A stretch of DNA of 64,000 nucleotides from Flavobacterium piscisymbiosum (lineage in GTDB: Bacteria; Bacteroidota; Bacteroidia; Flavobacteriales; Flavobacteriaceae). How positions within the stretch are numbered: position 1 is the stretch's first letter; each line of letters begins with the position of its first letter. Location: assembly GCF_020905295.1 (NCBI RefSeq), contig NZ_JAJJMM010000001.1, forward strand, positions 1,240,001 to 1,304,000, given 5' to 3'. Under the pieces are notes generated by a model. The model had not been told where the DNA came from and ran no database searches. It was given only the letters and a program-made list of their open reading frames with translations. Made by a program: the position numbers and the translations under genes. This document shows positions 45,211 through 53,830 of this stretch, piece after piece.

Positions 45211-46638
45211 ATGACAGAAACAACAATACAGAAAAGTTTATTTTCTAAAGTTTTCACCACATTAAAACAAGCAATCAAAGGAGATGAATCTTTTGATTAT
45301 ACCGTAGGCAGCATCAAAAAAGCCGTTATTCTATTGGCCATCCCGATGGTTTTAGAAATGATGATGGAATCTGTTTTTGCCTTGGTCGATCTCTATTTCG
45401 TAGGACACTTAGAGCATAGCAGTTTTGCGATTCAAACCGTTGGTTTAACAGAATCGGTACTTGCTATTATATATTCAGTCGCAATAGGAATGAGTATGGC
45501 TGCAACAGCAGTTGTAGCACGACGTATTGGCGAAAAGGATCCTATTGCTGCAGCAAAGGCAGGAATGCAGGCGATTATAGTGGCATTTGTAATTAACACC
45601 ATAATTAGTATTCTGGGCGTTATTTATGCCAAAGAAATTTTGATCCTCATGGGGGCATCAGAAGATGCAGCAGAACATGGATACATTTTTACGCAAATTA
45701 TGATTGGCGGAAGCTTATGTATCATGCTTTTATTCCTGATTAACGGAATATTTCGTGGAGCCGGAAATGCAGCAATTGCTATGAAAAGTCTTTGGCTGGC
45801 TAATATTTGCAATATTATTTTATGTCCAATATTAATTAACGGTTTTGGTCCGGTTCCCGCTTTTGGATTAACGGGTGCCGCAATCGCGACTACTTTAGGA
45901 AGAAGCATTGGAGTACTATATCAGGGCTATCATTTGTTTTTTGGAAATGGTGCTTTGAAAATTAAAATTTCATACTTCATTCCAGATTTTGATCAGATAA
46001 AAGCATTGGTAAAAATTGCTGCTCCCGGAGTTTTGCAGTTTGTTATCGCTTCTTGCAGCTGGATTTTTCTGGCGCAATTGGTAGCCACAACCGGAGGCGA
46101 TCACGGATCAGCAGGATATCAGACAGCACTTAGAATTATGATGTTTTTTATTCTTCCGGCTTGGGGATTAAGTAATGCCGCTGCAACTTTGGTGGGACAA
46201 AATTTAGGCGCCAAACAAATCGATCGTGCCGAAAAATCAGTTTATACAACGGCCAGATACAATGTTATTTTTATGGCAACAATCATGGTGATTACATTAT
46301 GTTTCGGAAAGTATATTATTTCGTTTTTCACCAATGACGAATTGGTAAAAACAATAGCCGTCGAAGCCTTACAAATCATGAGCATCGGATTTATCTTTTA
46401 CGGAATAGGAATGGTTTTGATTAATACTTTTAATGGAGCAGGAGATACCTGGACACCAACCGGGATTAATTTCTTTGGGTTTTGGTTGTTCCAGATTCCG
46501 TTAGCATATGTATTGGCAAAACATTTTAATATGGGGCCAACAGGTGTTTTCATCGCGATTCCGGTTGCAGAAACTGCTATAACATTAGCGAGTATTTTCT
46601 TTTACAAAAGAGGGAAGTGGAAACGTATTGAGGTTTAG
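45211..46638 (+). CDS. MATE family efflux transporter
   Basis: A 475-residue membrane protein with twelve helices arranged as two homologous halves. The first begins KAVILLAIPMVLEMMMESVF and the second AAPGVLQFVIASCSWIF. A soluble N-terminus of about 35 residues precedes helix 1. MATE proteins expel cationic drugs or metabolites using proton or sodium gradients; the substrate is unknown. It is a single gene, with a 172-base gap before it that holds only weak repeats. Confidence 0.88.
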   Translation: MTETTIQKSLFSKVFTTLKQAIKGDESFDYTVGSIKKAVILLAIPMVLEMMMESVFALVDLYFVGHLEHSSFAIQTVGLTESVLAIIYSVAIGMSMAATAVVARRIGEKDPIAAAKAGMQAIIVAFVINTIISILGVIYAKEILILMGASEDAAEHGYIFTQIMIGGSLCIMLLFLINGIFRGAGNAAIAMKSLWLANICNIILCPILINGFGPVPAFGLTGAAIATTLGRSIGVLYQGYHLFFGNGALKIKISYFIPDFDQIKALVKIAAPGVLQFVIASCSWIFLAQLVATTGGDHGSAGYQTALRIMMFFILPAWGLSNAAATLVGQNLGAKQIDRAEKSVYTTARYNVIFMATIMVITLCFGKYIISFFTNDELVKTIAVEALQIMSIGFIFYGIGMVLINTFNGAGDTWTPTGINFFGFWLFQIPLAYVLAKHFNMGPTGVFIAIPVAETAITLASIFFYKRGKWKRIEV

Positions 46639-46701
46639 GATTTTGTGCAATATTTCTTAAATTTATTCGTTTTAAATCTGTAACCCAAAAACAAATTTAA
46701 T

Positions 46702-47316
46702 ATGAAAACCAAGTTTAAAGTTTTGATGCTTTTAGGAGCCGCAGTTTTTTTAATAGGATGTTTTGCATTTAAACCAGTAGAAGCGAAGAAGACTGTCGTA
46801 ATTGATGCTGGCCACGGAGGGCATGATTTAGGAGCAAAAATATATGATTTTGACGAAAAGACAATTGTAGAAGCGATTAGCAAAAAAATTAAAGAGTCAA
46901 ATAAAAATGAGAATATAGAAATTGTTTTGCTTCGTGAAGGTGACCATTTTATGGAATTGAGCGAAAGAGTTTCTATCATTAATAATCTAAAACCGAATTT
47001 AGTTATTTCTTTGCATGTTAGTTCTACTTTAAATGATGGGAAAAGGGATCAAATGGATGCTTATGTTTCGAGTAAAAATGAAAAATTTAAACAAGAGTCA
47101 ATAGAATCTGCAGAAAAATTATTAAGTAATATTTCAAATGAAAGTTTGACAAAAGGGAAAGTTAAAGAAGCTCCTTTTTATATCATGAAAAATTCAGAGT
47201 GCCCATCTGTATTACTTGAATTAGGATATTTAACAAACGAAAAAAACAGAGATTATATAACTAGCGCAAAGGGGCAAAATGAAATTGCTTCAAAAATCTT
47301 AGAAGCTGTAAAGTAA
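46702..47316 (+). CDS. N-acetylmuramoyl-L-alanine amidase (Amidase_3)
   Basis: A 204-residue zinc amidase that cuts the peptide from glycan strands in peptidoglycan. N-terminal signal with FLIGC (Cys20), which may be a lipobox. The domain shows [11 protein letters not shown] (first zinc His), [10 protein letters not shown] (Glu ligand), SLHVSS (second His) and [16 protein letters not shown] near the end (catalytic Glu). Length is minimal and no SPOR domain is present. An EnvC-like activator is encoded upstream at 41452. Confidence 0.92.
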   Translation: MKTKFKVLMLLGAAVFLIGCFAFKPVEAKKTVVIDAGHGGHDLGAKIYDFDEKTIVEAISKKIKESNKNENIEIVLLREGDHFMELSERVSIINNLKPNLVISLHVSSTLNDGKRDQMDAYVSSKNEKFKQESIESAEKLLSNISNESLTKGKVKEAPFYIMKNSECPSVLLELGYLTNEKNRDYITSAKGQNEIASKILEAVK

Positions 47317-47336
47317 AAAAAACTTATATAAAAACG

Positions 47337-47367
47337 AAAGACCTTCAAATTTTTGAAGGTCTTTTTT
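47337..47367 (+). terminator. Terminator hairpin, left copy
   Basis: AAAGACCTTCAAA (47337-47349) pairs with TTTGAAGGTCTTT (47352-47364), followed by T. A copy with the same 28-base core follows the toxin gene at 47971. It ends the amidase transcript just before the toxin-antitoxin promoter. Confidence 0.88.
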
Positions 47368-47377
47368 GTAGAATATT

Positions 47378-47409
47378 TTTTGTACCTTTGAATGTACAAA
47401 ATAAAGTAC
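47378..47409 (+). promoter_or_regulatory. Operator/promoter of the yefM-yoeB pair
   Basis: TACCTTTG (47383-47390) is a -7 motif. It is covered by the inverted repeat TTTTGTAC (47378-47385) and GTACAAAA (47394-47401). Three GTAC boxes start at 47382, 47394 and 47406, exactly 12 bases apart. This is the expected shape of an autoregulatory operator for a Phd/YefM antitoxin. Confidence 0.65.
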
Positions 47410-47426
47410 GCTATAAATCCAATAGA

Positions 47427-47684
47427 ATGAAAGCAATAACAATATCTACATTAAGAAAAAATATAAAAAATTATTTTGATGAAGTATCTGAATCATCAGA
47501 AATAATTGTTGTTCCAAGAAATACAGAGGAAGATGCAGTTGTAATAATTTCTATGAAAGAATACAATTCAATATTAGAAACACAACATTTATTATCAACT
47601 AAAGCAAATAGAAATAGGCTTAGTGAATCTATTGAACAATTAGAAAAAGGAAAACTTATATCATATAATATAGACGAATTGTAA
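47427..47684 (+). CDS. yefM: YefM/Phd-family antitoxin
   Basis: A protein of 85 residues from the ATG at 47427. The frame begins at 47388, but that TTG lies inside the operator. The N-terminal DNA-binding fold shows [20 protein letters not shown] and [17 protein letters not shown]. The C-terminal tail (about 60-85) should wrap the toxin. It represses its own promoter and neutralises the YoeB toxin encoded 8 bases downstream. Confidence 0.88.
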   Translation: MKAITISTLRKNIKNYFDEVSESSEIIVVPRNTEEDAVVIISMKEYNSILETQHLLSTKANRNRLSESIEQLEKGKLISYNIDEL

Positions 47685-47692
47685 CTGGTAGT

Positions 47693-47971
47693 ATGGATAT
47701 TTGTTTTACTAAAAATGGTTGGGAAGAATTTGAATATTGGATTGAAAACGACACTGACACAGCGATAAAAATAAAAGAATTAATAAAGTCAATACGGGAA
47801 AATCCATTTAAAGGTATTGGAAAGCCAGAACCTTTACGTCATGATTTAAAAAGTTTTTGGTCAAGACGAATTAACGGCGAACATCGATTAGTTTATAAAG
47901 TTTCAGGAACAAAAGGCATTGATCAAAAATGTATCATCCTGCAATGTCGATTTCATTATGATGATAAATAA
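47693..47971 (+). CDS. yoeB: YoeB-family toxin (ribosome-dependent mRNA interferase)
   Basis: A 92-residue toxin of the Txe/YoeB family. The opening DICFTKNGWEEFEYWIENDT and GIGKPEPLRHDLKSFWSRRI are diagnostic. Catalytic residues equivalent to E46 and R65 of the Escherichia coli toxin fall at the same numbers here (Glu46, Arg65), and the terminal His-Tyr is kept (FHYDDK). Sites look intact, so the toxin is probably active. The gene ends right at a second copy of the upstream terminator. Confidence 0.92.
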   Translation: MDICFTKNGWEEFEYWIENDTDTAIKIKELIKSIRENPFKGIGKPEPLRHDLKSFWSRRINGEHRLVYKVSGTKGIDQKCIILQCRFHYDDK

Positions 47972-48010
47972 ATGCAAAAGACCTTCAAATTTTTGAAGGT
48001 CTTTTGCATT
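47971..48010. terminator. Terminator hairpin, right copy (bidirectional)
   Basis: Perfect 19-base arms (47971-47989 and 47992-48010), extending the same AAAGACCTTCAAA core as the hairpin at 47337. It separates yoeB from the converging dusB gene. Confidence 0.88.
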
Positions 48011-48058
48011 TTAGATCTTTGCCAAAGTTTTAAAATTTGACAAATATTATATATGTTT

Positions 48059-49051
48059 TTAAACAAATTCATATCCCGCATAAACCTGTTCAATTTCTTT
48101 CATAATTGCAAAAAGATTTTCAGGTTCATCAGTTGTAACCAGTTTTTGTTTGTATTCTTTAAACGAATGAATTCCTTTAAAATAATTGGTATAATGACGA
48201 CGCATTTCAACAATTCCTAAACGTTCACCTTTCCATTCCATTGACCACATAAGATGGTTTCTGGCGGCTTCTACACGATCCGCAACAGTTGGAGCAGGCA
48301 AGTGCTCACCCGTTTTAAAGTAATGCTTGATTTCGTTAAAAATCCACGGATAACCAATTGCCGCACGACCAATCATGATCCCGTCAATGCCGTATTCGTT
48401 TTTATATTTTAATGCTTTTTCAGGACTGTCGATATCGCCATTTCCAAAAATAGGCATTGTAATTCTAGGGTTATTTTTTACACGTGCAATATGTGACCAA
48501 TCGGCGTGGCCTTTATACATTTGTGCGCGGGTTCTGGCGTGAATCGTCAAAGCCTGAACACCAATATCCTGAAGTCTTTCAGCAACTTCATCAATGTTGA
48601 TCGAGTTATCATCCCAGCCCAAACGTGTTTTTACCGTTACAGGTAAATCAGTACTTCTGATAACCGCTTTTGTCAAACGAACCATCAAATCTACATCTTT
48701 TAGAACTCCGGCTCCTGCACCTTTACAAACTACTTTTTTTACCGGACATCCAAAATTAATATCCACTAAATCAGGTTTTACCGTAGAAACAATTTTAGAC
48801 GAAAGTGCCATTGCTTCTTCATCACCACCAAAAATCTGAATTCCAACCGGACGTTCGTAATCAAAAATATCCAGCTTCATTCTGCTTTTGATAGCATCAC
48901 GAATCAATCCTTCAGACGAAATAAATTCAGAATACATCATGTCCGCGCCATGCGTTTTGCATAATCTGCGAAACGGCGGATCACTAACATCTTCCATCGG
49001 TGCGAGTAATAAAGGAAATTCGGGTAATTCTATGTTGCCAATCTTGACCAT
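48059..49051 (-). CDS. dusB: tRNA-dihydrouridine synthase B
   Basis: A protein of 330 residues from the ATG at 49051; an ATG 18 bases earlier gives six extra, non-typical residues. A TIM-barrel flavoenzyme that reduces uridines in tRNA. Diagnostic blocks are LLAPMEDVSDPPFRRLCKTH, INFGCPVKKVVCKGAGAG with the catalytic Cys, TIHARTRAQMYKGHADW and GIMIGRAAIGYPW. Single gene; the upstream 280 bases are repeat-rich. Confidence 0.95.
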   Translation of the reverse strand: MVKIGNIELPEFPLLLAPMEDVSDPPFRRLCKTHGADMMYSEFISSEGLIRDAIKSRMKLDIFDYERPVGIQIFGGDEEAMALSSKIVSTVKPDLVDINFGCPVKKVVCKGAGAGVLKDVDLMVRLTKAVIRSTDLPVTVKTRLGWDDNSINIDEVAERLQDIGVQALTIHARTRAQMYKGHADWSHIARVKNNPRITMPIFGNGDIDSPEKALKYKNEYGIDGIMIGRAAIGYPWIFNEIKHYFKTGEHLPAPTVADRVEAARNHLMWSMEWKGERLGIVEMRRHYTNYFKGIHSFKEYKQKLVTTDEPENLFAIMKEIEQVYAGYEFV

Positions 49052-49134
49052 CTTCAATATTTTGTGCAAAATTACAACATTTAGTTTAATTCACAGCAAA
49101 ACATTCATAGTGAGGTTCAAAGGGTTGAAATTAA

Positions 49135-49325
49135 ACCATATAAGTTATATAAGTTCATTTAAATAAAATGAGATTAATAAAAGCTTTATGATGATGAAAA
49201 ATAAGTCATATAAGTTTGTTTAATAAAATCATATAATACATAGCCACAATATGAACTTATATGTTCATTTAATAAAACGTATAATTACCACAAATTTTAA
49301 TATGTACTTATATAACTTATATGGT
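49135..49325. repeat. Large inverted repeat with internal copies
   Basis: The arms 49135-49158 and 49302-49325 are reverse complements over 24 bases with one mismatch (ATAAGTTATATAAGT phrase). Inside, 49201-49230 and 49250-49280 carry further related pieces with TTTAATAAAA. The element fills the 283-base gap between dusB and the ligase gene; no gene is seen in it. Confidence 0.8.
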
Positions 49326-49334
49326 GAAAAAAAA

Positions 49335-50633
49335 TTATATGGTAGTTTTCCTGTAATCAAAAAATCGAATTGGTTTTCGACTCATTGGGTTAAAAACCAA
49401 AGGATTTAAAGTTTCTTTTGAGGCAAATTCTATTTTTGGGGTTACTCTCAGTTTGGCTCTGAAGTGATCTTTTATTTCCTGTAAAAATTCAGCAGATTGA
49501 TTTTTTGCAGCGATTTTTATCAGGATTTCATCTGTTCCTAAATCGTTGGTCGAGATCTCGATAATATGATTTTCGATATTATCAAAACCACTCAAAACAT
49601 CGTTCATCGCTGGCGGATAAAGCGTTGTGCCTTTGTATTTGATCATTTGTTTTTTACGACCAACCACAGGTCCAACACGCAACGTATTTCTGCCACAAGC
49701 GCAAGGACTGTTGTGTAACTGCACAATATCTCCGGTTTTAAAACGCAATAAAGGCATAGCTTCAATCCCTAAAGTGGTAAAAGTCAATTCGCCAATTTCT
49801 CCGTCTTTTACAGGAATATTATTTTCGTCGAGAACTTCAACGATAATCAATTCCGGATGATGATGACCGCCAACGCCATGTTCACATTCTGTAAAAGCAG
49901 TGCTCATTTCTGTCGAAGCATAAGTTGAGAATAACTTAATATTCCACTTTTCGGTGATTTTATTGGATAAAATGTTCATCGAAAAATCCTGATTTCTTAG
50001 CGATTCTCCAATGCAAATTGCCCCTTTTATGCTCGAATTATTATAGTCAATTCCGTGCGCTTCGGCATATTCAATTAACTTTAATAAAAACGAAGGAACG
50101 GTAATTAAATAAGAAGGTTTATATTTTAAAATAGAATCCCATTGCAATTCCGGAATTCCCGCGCCAACACGAATAACGCCTACTTTTAGTTTTCTTAATC
50201 CCAGAAAATAAGCCAGTCCGGCCATGAATTTTCTGTCGATTGTAGTCATTAATTGTACCACATCGCCCTCTGCAATTCCGGCGCAGGCAAACGAAATAGC
50301 TTCATTATAAGCCAATCGGTCCAGATCAGAATCGGTTAAACCAAAAGTTACCGGATCTCCTAAAGTCCCTGAAGTCGATGCATAATCAATGATTTTATTT
50401 TGAGGAACACATAAAAAATCATCGTTGTATTCCTGTAAATTTTCTTTTGTTGTAACAGGCAAATATTGTAAATCTTCCAGTGTTTTAATTTTCGAAATAT
50501 CAATGTTTTGTCCTGCAAAAAGACGTTTGTAAAAAGGAGAATTTTGACTGATATATTGTAAAAGCTCGGCTAATTTCTGCTCTTGAAAATTTTTAATTTC
50601 TTCTAAAGAATCTTTTTCTATTAATGGAATCAT
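49335..50633 (-). CDS. Adenylate-forming ligase, PaaK-like (pigment cluster)
   Basis: A 432-residue member of the phenylacetate-CoA ligase group. P-loop STSGTLGDPVTFGLT lies near 112-126, the adenylation motif YASTEMSTAFTECEHG near 240-255, and the hinge region LRFKTGDIV near 300. The C-terminal domain carries KGTTLYPPAM. Such ligases in flexirubin and aryl-polyene clusters activate the aromatic starter acid (for example a coumarate- or hydroxybenzoate-type acid); substrate is inferred. It is the last gene of the visible run, overlapping the acyltransferase gene by 4 bases. Confidence 0.82.
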   Translation of the reverse strand: MIPLIEKDSLEEIKNFQEQKLAELLQYISQNSPFYKRLFAGQNIDISKIKTLEDLQYLPVTTKENLQEYNDDFLCVPQNKIIDYASTSGTLGDPVTFGLTDSDLDRLAYNEAISFACAGIAEGDVVQLMTTIDRKFMAGLAYFLGLRKLKVGVIRVGAGIPELQWDSILKYKPSYLITVPSFLLKLIEYAEAHGIDYNNSSIKGAICIGESLRNQDFSMNILSNKITEKWNIKLFSTYASTEMSTAFTECEHGVGGHHHPELIIVEVLDENNIPVKDGEIGELTFTTLGIEAMPLLRFKTGDIVQLHNSPCACGRNTLRVGPVVGRKKQMIKYKGTTLYPPAMNDVLSGFDNIENHIIEISTNDLGTDEILIKIAAKNQSAEFLQEIKDHFRAKLRVTPKIEFASKETLNPLVFNPMSRKPIRFFDYRKTTI

Positions 50634-52300
50634 TGTAATTTTCTTTTGATTTTTTTTAAATATTTTTCAATTGCTGTTTTATCAGGAACTGTAGTAATTT
50701 CTTTGGTTAATGCTTTTTCAAAATGAGCCTGAGAAAGCTTGTATTCTTTTTTTTGATAAAAGTACAACCCTGCTTTGTAATACACAACCCAATAATCAGG
50801 GTTTAGGGATTGATATTGTTGAATAAATTCAGGACTAATAACTTCTTTATTTTTGAGATATAAATCTATTTTATCGTCTTCAATTCTAAATTTCTGATAG
50901 TTTTTATATTGAATGGTTTCCAGAAATGGATCTTTTGGAATGTCTAAGTTTTTTTGTTGAAAAGAAGAAACGATCAAATTCATTTTTTTTTCTTTAAAAA
51001 CAGAATCCAGATTATAACAAACAAATTCTCCCAATTGATACGGATTAGCCGACACCCAAACCAGTTTTTCTTTCGGTTTGAAAATAACACCATGATGCGC
51101 CATCAGTTGATTCAGCGCTTTTTCGTTGCCATAACCCAAAGGAATATTTTTTAAGCCATCTTTATTTCGTAGAATTTCAGCAGCAATTTTAGGATTGATT
51201 TTTGGGTTTTCCGCAAAAAGTTCCTGAATTCTTTCAAAACGATATTCAGAATGACTGTTGGCAATTTGCAACTGATTTCGCTTTTCGTTTTTTAAATCTT
51301 CTCCCTGAAAATGATTCGCGCAAAATAACTGATCACTATTTGGAACTTCGTAAACGTCCATTTTTTTGGGTGAAACTTCAATCAAAATCGCTTTGTTGTC
51401 ATTTGAGCTTCCCACCATAATAGATTCTGAAACAAATACTTCCCTTTTTTTGGCAATCGCAATCGCTTCGTCAATGTTTTTGGCGTGTTGTAAAATTTCA
51501 CGTGTCAGGATCGAAATCGGCGTTTTGGCAATCAACGGAATTTTAGATTTCGAAGCATTTATTGTAACCGTCAAACCTTCGATATTCATTCCGGAAACGG
51601 CACCAACCATTCCGGGCCAGGTAACCATCATAAATTTGTTGCCTTCCTTCGGATTTATAAACGCGACGATTTTATTTTCCGCGAAAGCGTCATTCACATA
51701 AAAATCAAAATTACGCCCAAGGATTAAATTTCCGTCCTCAGATTTTTCGCCCCAGGCAGCAAAAGAGGAGCAGCCCACCAAAGCTAAATCCTGCAAAGCG
51801 TGACCAATATCGTGCGCGGCATGCAAATACAAACTGCGCTGATATTGTGGTGCAATGTTGTCAAAATCATGCGAGGTATATTGCGAAACGCCAAAAATCT
51901 CCGTTTGATATTCTTCAGGAACGTTCGTATATAATTTCCTGTTGTACCATTTTAGAAAATTTCGAAGAAGTCGCTGCTGAAATTTTGAAGGAACAATATC
52001 CTTTATTTTAGAGAAAAAAATATGTTCCTGATTTTTTAAAAGAGAATCAGATAAAGCTCCGGTATTAAGACCAATTTCGAGAGGATCGCCTTCAACGTAT
52101 AATTCCCAAAGACCTTGTTTATTTTTTAAAAGTGAATTTTTCCCTGATGTAAAAACACTGTCAGATTGTTTGGTTACAACTGGTTTTGCAGCATTGTATT
52201 GAGAAGTTTCAGGAAGATGATGCATAGATTTTGATGTTCCGCAAGACGCCAACATCAACAAAAAAACAACGAAAAAAAATAAATTAATCCGGCCTTTCAT
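50630..52300 (-). CDS. C45-type autoproteolytic acyltransferase/hydrolase, lipoprotein
   Basis: A 556-residue lipoprotein: lipobox ASC (Cys20), then an Ntn-hydrolase domain of the acyl-CoA:6-aminopenicillanate acyltransferase (C45) family. The likely nucleophile is Cys177 in VGCSSF, followed by GNLILGRNFDF near 190-200 and NIEGLTVTINAS. The C-terminal 65 residues look like a TPR. In pigment clusters such enzymes could join or cleave the acyl group to make the ester of flexirubin; this is inference. Overlaps its downstream gene by 4 bases. Confidence 0.8.
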   Translation of the reverse strand: MKGRINLFFFVVFLLMLASCGTSKSMHHLPETSQYNAAKPVVTKQSDSVFTSGKNSLLKNKQGLWELYVEGDPLEIGLNTGALSDSLLKNQEHIFFSKIKDIVPSKFQQRLLRNFLKWYNRKLYTNVPEEYQTEIFGVSQYTSHDFDNIAPQYQRSLYLHAAHDIGHALQDLALVGCSSFAAWGEKSEDGNLILGRNFDFYVNDAFAENKIVAFINPKEGNKFMMVTWPGMVGAVSGMNIEGLTVTINASKSKIPLIAKTPISILTREILQHAKNIDEAIAIAKKREVFVSESIMVGSSNDNKAILIEVSPKKMDVYEVPNSDQLFCANHFQGEDLKNEKRNQLQIANSHSEYRFERIQELFAENPKINPKIAAEILRNKDGLKNIPLGYGNEKALNQLMAHHGVIFKPKEKLVWVSANPYQLGEFVCYNLDSVFKEKKMNLIVSSFQQKNLDIPKDPFLETIQYKNYQKFRIEDDKIDLYLKNKEVISPEFIQQYQSLNPDYWVVYYKAGLYFYQKKEYKLSQAHFEKALTKEITTVPDKTAIEKYLKKIKRKLQ

Positions 52301-52311
52301 ATCCCTACATT

Positions 52312-53829
52312 TTATTCAGATGCTTCATTAATTTTAGTTACTAAATATTCTTTTCCAAGAATTTCTGAGCAGGTTACAACCGCGCCAATTGTCACGCCAA
52401 GAACTCCATGCATATTAATACTTTGACCCGTAAGATATAAATTATCCAGCTTGGTTTTTGACGGAATCAGGGTTTTCATCGGATTATTCGAATCTTTAAC
52501 ATATCCGTACATATTTCCGTTGTCACCACCTATATAATCCCGATACGAAAGTGGAGTAGAAGTGTGAACAGATCGAATACAATCTCTGATACCGGGGAAT
52601 TTTATCTCGATTTCCTCCAAAAATTTAGCTGCTTTTCTGGATTTAAATTCTTCATAACTTTCTCCGCGATCATTTTCATCAACCGTTGTATTAAAAGTTT
52701 CGATCCAGGGCGCGACATCATCGTATTTCATGTAGGTGATAAACGTCATTCCTTCGGCCCATTCTTCCTGTTTTTTTGAGGCATTCATAGAAGCCATAAA
52801 AGCTTTTGGCCAGGAGTTTTCATCATAATCATGAGCCGTCCAGACTTCACTGCTTTTCTTAAAATGATAATGATTGTGATTGATGTATTTAAAGGTTTCC
52901 GGTTTAAAAACAATGTATAAACTGAAAGCCGAAATAACGCCTTCAAGACTTTGAACCCTGCTGTAAAATGATTTTCTAAAGTTTTCTTCGCCAGCTAGTT
53001 TCAAAGTAGTTTTGGGTTCAATGTTCGAAATAAAATAAGAGCCTGAAACCTGAGTTCCGTCTTTCATTTCTACGAAAATAACTTTGTTGTTTTCAACATT
53101 AAATTTCGTAACTTCTTTGTATTTATAAAATTCGCCACCGTATTTTTTAAGTTGTTTCAAAAGTTGCTTCGTGATTTGACTTCCGCCATTGATACATCGC
53201 CATGAACTTTGAATATAGGAGTTTACAGAAAGCGCATGAACGTAAAAAGGAGATTTGTCAGCAATACCCGCATACAAAAAATTAGAACCCGATAAAACGG
53301 CTTTTAGCTTTTCATTTTGTGTACATCCCTCAATTGTTTCTTTGGCGTTAAGCCCTAAAATTTCGTTGTCGTATTTGCCTTCCCATTCTAAATTATAGAG
53401 CGGAAAACATTCACAAATAGCTTTTATTTTTTTGCAATATTCTTCGATATTGGTTTTTTCATCAGGGAAAAATTTCACTAACTGATTGGCAAAATTATCA
53501 TAACCCTGCGCATGCGGATATTCGTTTTCATCGTCTTCAAAAGAGATAATATCAAAACCATTTTCATCTAATTTTTTCAGATTAAGATGATCCATGATTC
53601 CCAAATACTTAAAATATTTGTATAGATTTTGTCCTTCTTCAAGACCTCCTATGTAATGAATTCCGGTATCAAAAATAGTTTTATCGCGCACAAAAGTTTG
53701 CAGATTTCCGCCGTATTGATTGTTTTTTTCAAGCACACAAACGCTGTATCCTTCTTTTGCCAAAATAATTGCCGAGACCAATCCGCCTAAACCGCTGCCT
53801 ACAATTACTACATCGTATTGCTCTTTCAT
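52312..53829 (-). CDS. FAD-dependent oxidoreductase (CrtI/phytoene desaturase-like)
   Basis: A 505-residue flavoprotein. The dinucleotide-binding motif is VIVGSGLGGLVSAIILAKEG near 9-28, followed by VLEKNNQYGGNLQTF. A C-terminal FAD motif lies near 468-486 (NLYLTGQSINMHGVLG). The overall plan matches carotenoid desaturases and retinol saturase-like enzymes. In an aryl-polyene cluster it could oxidise or isomerise the polyene or act on the aryl ring. It starts 1 base after the stop of the fusion gene upstream, so coupling is likely. Confidence 0.85.
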   Translation of the reverse strand: MKEQYDVVIVGSGLGGLVSAIILAKEGYSVCVLEKNNQYGGNLQTFVRDKTIFDTGIHYIGGLEEGQNLYKYFKYLGIMDHLNLKKLDENGFDIISFEDDENEYPHAQGYDNFANQLVKFFPDEKTNIEEYCKKIKAICECFPLYNLEWEGKYDNEILGLNAKETIEGCTQNEKLKAVLSGSNFLYAGIADKSPFYVHALSVNSYIQSSWRCINGGSQITKQLLKQLKKYGGEFYKYKEVTKFNVENNKVIFVEMKDGTQVSGSYFISNIEPKTTLKLAGEENFRKSFYSRVQSLEGVISAFSLYIVFKPETFKYINHNHYHFKKSSEVWTAHDYDENSWPKAFMASMNASKKQEEWAEGMTFITYMKYDDVAPWIETFNTTVDENDRGESYEEFKSRKAAKFLEEIEIKFPGIRDCIRSVHTSTPLSYRDYIGGDNGNMYGYVKDSNNPMKTLIPSKTKLDNLYLTGQSINMHGVLGVTIGAVVTCSEILGKEYLVTKINEASE

Positions 53830-53830
53830 G

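Noticed and set aside
47388..47426. Longer N-terminus of YefM
   Set aside because: The TTG is inside the operator; ATG 47427 gives the family-typical start KAITISTLR.
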